A stretch of DNA of 10,464 nucleotides. Origin: Deltaproteobacteria bacterium (GTDB taxonomy: Bacteria; Desulfobacterota; Desulfobaccia; Desulfobaccales; 0-14-0-80-60-11). The first letter of the stretch is position 1. Each line of letters begins with the position of its first letter. Location of the stretch: NCBI GenBank assembly GCA_021817645.1, contig JAKAGH010000085.1, positions 1 through 10,464 of the forward strand. The letters are read 5' to 3'. The position numbers were made by a program, and so were the translations under genes. The notes under the pieces were generated by a model, which saw only the letters and a program-made list of their open reading frames with translations, was not told the DNA's origin and searched no databases. Positions 6,473-10,464 of this stretch are shown in pieces.

Positions 6473-7236
6473 CGATAGTCAGCCTGGGGCCCGGGTTTCC
6501 GGAGTATCTTATCCCCCAGGCCCGGGCGGCCCTGGACGCAGCCCAGGTGGTGGTGGGCTACCGCACTTACCTGGAGCTCATCGAGCCTTTTTTGACCCAC
6601 CAGGAGGTGGTGGCCACCGGCATGAAGGGGGAGGTCAAACGCTGCCAGGCGGCCATTGACCGGGCCCGGGCGGGGGCCCGGGTGGCGTTGGTCTCCAGCG
6701 GCGACGCGGGCATTTACGGCATGGCCGGGCTGGTCCTGGAGATCTGCGCGGCTCGGGAGCTTAAGGTAGGTCCGCCCGAGGGGGCCGGAGAGGTGGATTT
6801 GCAGCTGGAGGTGATCCCCGGGGTGCCGGCCCTGGCCGCGGGTGCGGCCCTTCTGGGCGCTCCCTTGATGCACGACTTTGCCGCCATCTCCCTGAGCGAC
6901 CTGCTCACGCCCTGGGAGACCATACAAAAACGGGTGGACCTGGCCGCGCAGGGTGATCTGGTCATCGTCCTCTACAATCCCAAAAGCAAGAAACGGGATT
7001 GGCAACTGGCCGCGGTGCGGGATCTGCTATTAAAGGTCAAAGACCCGGTTACTCCGGTGGGCATCGTCTCCCGGGCCATGCGGGAAGGGCAGGAAGTGGT
7101 GGTGACGACCCTGGCGGAGATGCTTAATCACCCGGTGGACATGCAGACCGTGGTCATTATCGGCAATTCCCAAACCTTTGCTTATGGGCCGTATATGATT
7201 ACGCCGAGGGGTTATTTGAACAAGTATATTCTATGA
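6469..7236 (+). CDS. cbiH: Cobalt-precorrin-3B / cobalt-factor III C17-methyltransferase, probable CTG start
   Basis: CbiH methylates C17 and drives ring contraction with lactone formation in the anaerobic pathway. The motifs are TIVSLGPGFPEYL (2-14), VVVGYRTYLELI (27-38), SSGDAGIYGM (76-85), EVIPGVPA (114-121), LGAPLMHDFAAISLSD (129-144), then LYNPKSKKR and TVVIIGNS near the end. The reading frame is open from 6292, but conserved sequence begins at 6470, and no in-frame ATG, GTG or TTG lies between 6292 and the TIVSLGPG block. The proposed CTG at 6469 makes a CTGA overlap with the cbiG stop and a 255-residue protein of normal length. The alternative ATG at 6292 would add about 59 residues of out-of-frame cbiG sequence. 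A -1 frameshift producing a CbiG-CbiH fusion is another option. The function is sure; the start is not. Confidence 0.92.
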   Translation: MTIVSLGPGFPEYLIPQARAALDAAQVVVGYRTYLELIEPFLTHQEVVATGMKGEVKRCQAAIDRARAGARVALVSSGDAGIYGMAGLVLEICAARELKVGPPEGAGEVDLQLEVIPGVPALAAGAALLGAPLMHDFAAISLSDLLTPWETIQKRVDLAAQGDLVIVLYNPKSKKRDWQLAAVRDLLLKVKDPVTPVGIVSRAMREGQEVVVTTLAEMLNHPVDMQTVVIIGNSQTFAYGPYMITPRGYLNKYIL

Positions 7237-8738
7237 GATACCGTCCTTTAATGGTTTTAGGCTCCGGCTCGGACGTGGGCAAAAGCATCATCGCCGCGGG
7301 CCTGTGCCGCATCTTCCGGCAGGAAGGCATCCGGGTGGCGCCCTTCAAGGCCCAGAACATGGCCTTGAACAGCTTTATCACCCCGGAAGGCGGGGAGATG
7401 GGCCGGGCCCAGGTGGTCCAGGCCCAGGCTGCGGGCCTCAAGCCTCACGTGGACATGAACCCCATCCTGCTTAAGCCCAGCAGCGAGGTGGGCTCCCAGG
7501 TGATCGTGCACGGGCAGGTCTACGGCAACTTTTCCGCCCAGGAATATTACCGGCACAAGCCGCGGCTGGTGAAAAAAGTGATGGAGAGCTACCGCCGCCT
7601 GGGTCAAGCTTATGAGCTTATCGTCCTGGAGGGGGCCGGCAGCGCGGTGGAATTGAACCTGAAGAAAAACGACCTGGTCAACTTCAGCATGGCCCGGAAG
7701 GCCGGGGCCGCGGTGCTCCTGGTGGCCGACATCGACCGGGGCGGGGTTTTTGCGGCCACTATCGGCACTTACCATCTGCTGACCCGGGGGGAGCGCCGCT
7801 TGCTGGCCGGGTTCATCATCAACAAGTTCCGGGGCGACCCGGAATTGTTTAAAGAAGGGGAAAGAATCATTGAGCAGCGCACCGGGCGGCCGGTGTTGGG
7901 GGTGATGCCTTTTGCGCCGGATTTGGTGATTCCGGAGGAAGACAGCGTGGCCCTGGGGCGCAAAACTTGCGCCGGGGCCTGGTCCGAGCCCGGGTGCCTT
8001 TGCGTCGGCGTGGTGCGCCTGCCTCACATCTCCAACTACACCGATTTTGACCCCCTGGAGCACGAACCGGGCGTCTCCCTGCGCTATCTGGACCACCGCC
8101 AGGGGCTGGACGGGGTGGATTTGCTGATTCTACCCGGGACCAAGAACACCATCAGCGACCTGCTCCATCTTAAGGACACCGGGCTGTTTCAGCAGATTCA
8201 GGATTATGCCCGGGACGGCGGGCACCTGGTGGGCATTTGCGGGGGGTATCAGATTTTGGGGCTGGCAATCCAAGACCCCCTGGGAGTGGAAGGGCCGCCC
8301 CGGACCGAGCCGGGCCTGGGACTGCTGCCGGTGGTCACGATCATGGCCGGGGCCAAGACCACCACCCAGGTGCAGGCCCGGAGGCCCGGGGGCGCGGTCA
8401 TCGAAGCCTACGAAATCCATATGGGGGAGACCCGGCCTCAGGGTGGGGGGCAGGCGGCGATGGAGATTATCAGCCGCAATGGGGCGCCCGTGCAGGTGGC
8501 AGACGGCTGGGTTAGTCCCGACCGCCGGGTCTGGGGAACGTACCTCCACGGCCTCTTTGATAATGACGCCTTGCGCCGGGAGTTTCTCTCGGAGATCACC
8601 CGGACCCGGAGGCAGGGAGGGGAGGCCCAGGCCGGCCTCTCTTTTCGGGATTTCCAGGAGGCCCAATTGGACCGGCTGGCGGAGTTGATGCGCCGGCACC
8701 TGGATCTGGCCCGGATTCGGGAGATGATTCAGCTCTGA
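7233..8738 (+). CDS. cbiP: Cobyric acid synthase (adenosylcobyrate a,c-independent amidotransferase, glutamine-hydrolysing)
   Basis: CbiP (CobQ) uses glutamine and ATP to amidate the b, d, e and g carboxylates of adenosylcobyrinate a,c-diamide, giving adenosylcobyric acid. The 501-residue protein is of standard length. The N-terminal dethiobiotin-synthetase-like ATPase domain shows GSGSDVGKS (10-18), FKAQNMALNS (38-47), LEGAGSAVE (132-140) and VADIDRGGVFA (164-174). The C-terminal class I glutamine amidotransferase domain has the nucleophile in GICGGYQILG (C336) and the histidine in GTYLHGLFDND (H439). Start ATG at 7233 overlaps the cbiH stop as ATGA, so translation is likely coupled. A region of hairpins and inserted elements follows the stop, and this is probably the last gene of the tightly packed block. 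Confidence 0.97.
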   Translation: MRYRPLMVLGSGSDVGKSIIAAGLCRIFRQEGIRVAPFKAQNMALNSFITPEGGEMGRAQVVQAQAAGLKPHVDMNPILLKPSSEVGSQVIVHGQVYGNFSAQEYYRHKPRLVKKVMESYRRLGQAYELIVLEGAGSAVELNLKKNDLVNFSMARKAGAAVLLVADIDRGGVFAATIGTYHLLTRGERRLLAGFIINKFRGDPELFKEGERIIEQRTGRPVLGVMPFAPDLVIPEEDSVALGRKTCAGAWSEPGCLCVGVVRLPHISNYTDFDPLEHEPGVSLRYLDHRQGLDGVDLLILPGTKNTISDLLHLKDTGLFQQIQDYARDGGHLVGICGGYQILGLAIQDPLGVEGPPRTEPGLGLLPVVTIMAGAKTTTQVQARRPGGAVIEAYEIHMGETRPQGGGQAAMEIISRNGAPVQVADGWVSPDRRVWGTYLHGLFDNDALRREFLSEITRTRRQGGEAQAGLSFRDFQEAQLDRLAELMRRHLDLARIREMIQL

Positions 8739-8742
8739 GAAA

Positions 8743-8760
8743 GCGAAGCAGGAGCTTCGC
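8743..8760. repeat. Hairpin GCGAAGC-AGGA-GCTTCGC after cbiP
   Basis: A perfect 7-base stem with a 4-base loop begins four bases after the cbiP stop. It lacks a T-run. With the next hairpin it looks like one dispersed repeat unit, and it may protect the 3' end of the mRNA. Confidence 0.5.
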
Positions 8761-8769
8761 AGCCAATGG

Positions 8770-8819
8770 CGTTCCCCAGCGGAGCTGGGGAACGAGTTGT
8801 AGGGTGCGTCTCACGTACC
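8770..8819. repeat. Hairpin CGTTCCCCAGC-GGA-GCTGGGGAACG and adjoining GGTGCGT repeat
   Basis: A perfect 11-base stem (8770-8780 with 8784-8794) with a 3-base loop is followed by AGGGTGCGTCTCACGTACCA, whose GGTGCGT (8803-8809) and ACGTACC (8813-8819) pair with one G-T. Both sequences are of the kind seen as dispersed intergenic repeats in many bacteria. No T-run follows, so intrinsic termination is not clear. Confidence 0.55.
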
Positions 8820-9000
8820 ATTTTCGGCTAAAGTCCCCCCTTTGAAAAAAGGGGATTTAGGGGGATTTGGTTCAGGCTCGAAAAGTCCCCCCTAACCCCA
8901 GTAGTGTCCGGCAAGGAATTTGCTATAAGAGTGCCTGTGCTTTTAGGTTTTAAGTGAGACAGTCGGCACCTATGGTTATCTCAGGTAAATTACAATCTTT

Positions 9001-9030
9001 TTCCCTCTCCCCCCTTGGGGGGAGAGGGAA
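9001..9030. repeat. Perfect 14-base inverted repeat inside the MITE-like element
   Basis: TTCCCTCTCCCCCC (9001-9014) and GGGGGGAGAGGGAA (9017-9030) are exact reverse complements around TT. The sequence resembles the SPLGGRGKGEG / PPSKGEG type dispersed repeats found in intergenic DNA of many bacteria, which suggests another repeat lies inside the MITE. Confidence 0.65.
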
Positions 9031-9075
9031 GGGTGAGGGGGGGGCTGGGCCTCCGAAGACACCACCCCACCCCAA

Positions 9076-9106
9076 CCCTCCCCCCTCGAAGGGGGAGGGG
9101 GTTTTT
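9076..9106 (+). terminator. Possible intrinsic terminator inside the MITE-like element
   Basis: CCCTCCCCC (9076-9084) pairs with GGGGGAGGG (9091-9099) around CTCGAA, followed by GG and TTTTT (9102-9106). The form fits a rho-independent terminator on the + strand. It would lie between cbiP and cobD and could separate their transcription. It may equally be just the second half of the repeat at 9001-9030. Confidence 0.35.
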
Positions 9107-9261
9107 GCTAATATCGGCTTCAGCCTGCACGGGCTCTGGATATTATGCCGCGGTTGCATTTTTATGATCACAGCTCCGACGCCTTCGCAAAATCTCTGCC
9201 GGACACTGCTGCCCTAACCCCCCTTTAAAAAGGGGGAATAAAAACGACTTCCATCTAATTG

Positions 9262-10362
9262 ATGTGCGAACTTATGAAATTAACTGATAATTTACCAGAA
9301 AAAACCCCGCCCCACGGGGGGGACATCTACCACCTGGCCCGCACTATGGGGCTGGACCTCCAGGAATTGCTGGATTTTTCAGCCAACATCAACCCGCTGG
9401 GATTTCCTCCGGGCATTCCGAGGGCCATCCAAAAAGCCCTGCCGGAAATCGTCCATTACCCGGATAAACGCTGTCTGGGGCTCAAAGAGGAACTGGCGGC
9501 CTATCATCATCTTCAAGCCGAGCAGATTCTGGTGGGCAATGGCTCCACAGAGCTGATTTACCTGGCGGCCCGGGCCTTGAGACCCCGGAAGGCTTTGATC
9601 GTCGCTCCGGCCTTCAGCGAATATGAGCATGGTTTAAACGCCGCGGACATACCGGTAGATTTCCATCTAACCACCGAGGCCCAAAATTTCACCCTGGACC
9701 AGCCCCTGGATTTCCGGGGCGCGGACCTGGTCTTCCTGGCCCATCCGGCCAGTCCCAGCGGGGCCTTGCTGCCCCCGGACCTCCTGGCGGAGCTGGCCGC
9801 GGGGCTGGAGGCCGCGGGGAGCTATCTGCTCCTGGATGAGGCCTTTATCGATTTCGTGGAAGAGGCGTCTTTTAAAACCCAACTGGAGCGATTCCCCCGG
9901 GTGCTGATCCTGCGGTCATTTACCAAATTCTTCGCCATTCCCGGCATGCGCCTGGGGTATCTCCTGGGCGCGGCCGCTCTCCTCGACCGGTTGGCTGCAA
10001 TCCAGGAACCCTGGTCGGTGAACACCCTGGCCCAGGCCATGGGCCGGGCCTGCCTCCGGGATGCCGATTATATGGAGCGCTCCCGGGTGCTGGTGCAGCG
10101 GGAGCGGCAGGACCTCCTCCAGGGGCTGAAGTCCTTGCCAGGGTTGCAGCCTTTTGATAGCGCAGTGAACTATCTCCTGGTCAAACTCACCCGGCCGGAT
10201 TTTACCGCGGCCAGCCTGCAAAAAGCTTTGCTCACCCGGAGGATCGTCATCCGGGACGCCAGTAATTTCCGGGGCCTGGATGCGCGGTTCTTCCGGGTGG
10301 CGGTGCGGGCGCGGGAGGAGAATCAGCAGCTCCTGGAGGCGTTGGGGCATTTTTTAAGATAG
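9262..10362 (+). CDS. cobD: L-threonine-O-3-phosphate decarboxylase (CobD-type PLP enzyme)
   Basis: CobD decarboxylates threonine phosphate to (R)-1-amino-2-propanol phosphate, which links the corrin ring to the nucleotide loop. It belongs to the class I/HisC fold. Numbered from 9262 (366 residues), the markers are HGGDIYHLA (18-26), FSANINPLG (39-47), YPD (66-68), GNGSTELIY (92-100), LDEAFIDF (191-198), the PLP lysine in RSFTKFF (K222) and IPGMRLGY (226-233). Where relatives usually have NPNNPTG, this protein has HPASPSG (161-167). The start is uncertain: TTG 9259, ATG 9262 and ATG 9274 are in frame, with no clear ribosome-binding site; conserved sequence begins near HGG. It is separated from cbiP by about 520 bases of repeats, so it may be transcribed apart from the main operon. 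Histidinol-phosphate aminotransferase is the main alternative; FSANINPLG and the cobalamin context favour CobD. Confidence 0.9.
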   Translation: MCELMKLTDNLPEKTPPHGGDIYHLARTMGLDLQELLDFSANINPLGFPPGIPRAIQKALPEIVHYPDKRCLGLKEELAAYHHLQAEQILVGNGSTELIYLAARALRPRKALIVAPAFSEYEHGLNAADIPVDFHLTTEAQNFTLDQPLDFRGADLVFLAHPASPSGALLPPDLLAELAAGLEAAGSYLLLDEAFIDFVEEASFKTQLERFPRVLILRSFTKFFAIPGMRLGYLLGAAALLDRLAAIQEPWSVNTLAQAMGRACLRDADYMERSRVLVQRERQDLLQGLKSLPGLQPFDSAVNYLLVKLTRPDFTAASLQKALLTRRIVIRDASNFRGLDARFFRVAVRAREENQQLLEALGHFLR

Positions 10363-10383
10363 GGCCAGGGGCCAGGAGCCAGG
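10363..10383 (+). repeat. Three tandem heptamers (GGCCAGG, GGCCAGG, AGCCAGG) after cobD
   Basis: Three direct seven-base units differ only in the first base of the third copy and start right after the cobD stop. They run into a seven-G tract. No function is evident. Confidence 0.5.
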
Positions 10384-10413
10384 GGGGGTTGGAGGTCAAG
10401 GATGGATAAGGGC

Positions 10414-10450
10414 ATTTCCCCCCTTTTCTAAAGGGGGGCAGGGGGGATTA
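10414..10450. repeat. Palindromic C/G-run repeat element, left arm, third locus
   Basis: ATTTCCCCCCTTTTCTAAAG continues as GGGGGCAGGGGGGATTA and matches 2610-2646 except for one base in the C-run and one in the G-run. The window ends 14 bases later, so it cannot be seen whether the opposite arm follows. Confidence 0.75.
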
Positions 10451-10464
10451 GTTAAGCGCCCGAT

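Larger units (their letters stand above)
8899..9211. mobile_element. MITE-like non-autonomous element with terminal inverted repeats and 9-base target duplication
   Basis: The ends are CAGTAGTGTCCGGCA (8899-8913) and TGCCGGACACTGCTG (9197-9211), matching at 14 of 15 positions; similarity extends to 21 of 25 (8899-8923 against 9187-9211). The element is flanked directly on both sides by CCCTAACCC (8890-8898 and 9212-9220). It is 313 bases long and has no believable transposase. Nine-base duplications occur with several IS families (for example IS1, IS4/IS10 and IS903-type), so the parent is not assigned. The interior includes two C/G-rich hairpins. Confidence 0.75.
8831..9236. repeat. Second palindromic C/G-run element, split by a MITE-like insertion
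   Basis: The left arm (8831-8868) is AAGTCCCCCCTTTGAAAAAA plus GGGGATTTAGGGGGATTT. The right arm is in two pieces: AAGTCCCCCCTAACCC (8883-8898) and, after the 313-base insertion and its target duplication, CCCTTTAAAAAGGGGG (9221-9236). Rejoined, the right arm is nearly the reverse complement of the left, as in the intact unit at 2611-2696, of which the left arm here is the opposite-orientation equivalent. Confidence 0.65.

Noticed and set aside
5959..7005. 348-codon open frame on the - strand across cbiG and cbiH
   Set aside because: It spans two secure + strand genes, shows typical shadow composition and no family motif; long antisense frames are common at this G+C.
8831..9106. CRISPR array from repeated C/G-rich blocks
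   Set aside because: The blocks differ in length, are inverted relative to each other and lack regular spacers.
8954..9217. 87-codon + strand frame (and a 73-codon - strand frame) in the cbiP-cobD gap
   Set aside because: It reads through the GC-rich hairpins as SPLGGRGKGEG and PPSKGEG strings, a known sign of translated dispersed repeats, and runs into the MITE end.
8739..9261. Cobalamin riboswitch in the larger gaps
   Set aside because: No B12-box-like sequence or matching fold could be found there; the structure present is explained by repeats. The other gaps are too short.

Overview
The window carries most of an anaerobic (early cobalt insertion) cobalamin biosynthesis cluster, all on the + strand. 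It suggests a strict anaerobe with a G+C-rich genome. The best guess is a Desulfobacterota (deltaproteobacterial) sulfate reducer or syntroph, based on the CbiD/CbiG-type ring-contraction enzymes, high G+C, and the kinds of dispersed intergenic repeat. The taxon is an inference; no marker gene is present.

Layout: the 3' end of cbiL (1-195) overlaps a Gate/nucleoside-recognition membrane protein (192-1250), followed by cbiD (1315-2472). A 299-base gap packed with four kinds of repeat (2473-2771) comes next. Then come a cbiE-cbiT fusion (2772-4058), cbiF fused to an unrelated C-terminal domain (4150-5409), cbiG (5423-6472), cbiH (6469-7236) and cbiP (7233-8738). A 520-base non-coding stretch of nested palindromic and transposon-like elements (8739-9261) separates these from a cobD-type PLP decarboxylase (9262-10362). 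The window ends in another copy of a palindromic repeat.

How the genes work together: CbiL, CbiH, CbiF, CbiG, CbiD and CbiET methylate, contract and decarboxylate the cobalt-containing corrin ring. CbiP amidates the side chains to give cobyric acid. CobD makes the (R)-1-amino-2-propanol phosphate used for the nucleotide-loop arm. CbiC, CbiJ, CbiA, CbiB, the cobaltochelatase and the lower-ligand genes are not in the window. Three junctions use 4-base stop/start overlaps (TTGA, CTGA, ATGA), which points to a translationally coupled operon. No cobalamin riboswitch is visible.

The most unusual points are: a full-length CbiF joined in frame to a lower-G+C uracil-DNA-glycosylase-like domain; a palindromic repeat that appears to be read in frame as the linker between CbiE and CbiT; a 313-base MITE-like element with inverted ends and a perfect 9-base target duplication, inserted into an older palindromic element; a cbiH with no ATG/GTG/TTG start at its conserved N-terminus; and repeated GCAAAGGCGC-type elements sitting directly at the starts of genes in the operon.
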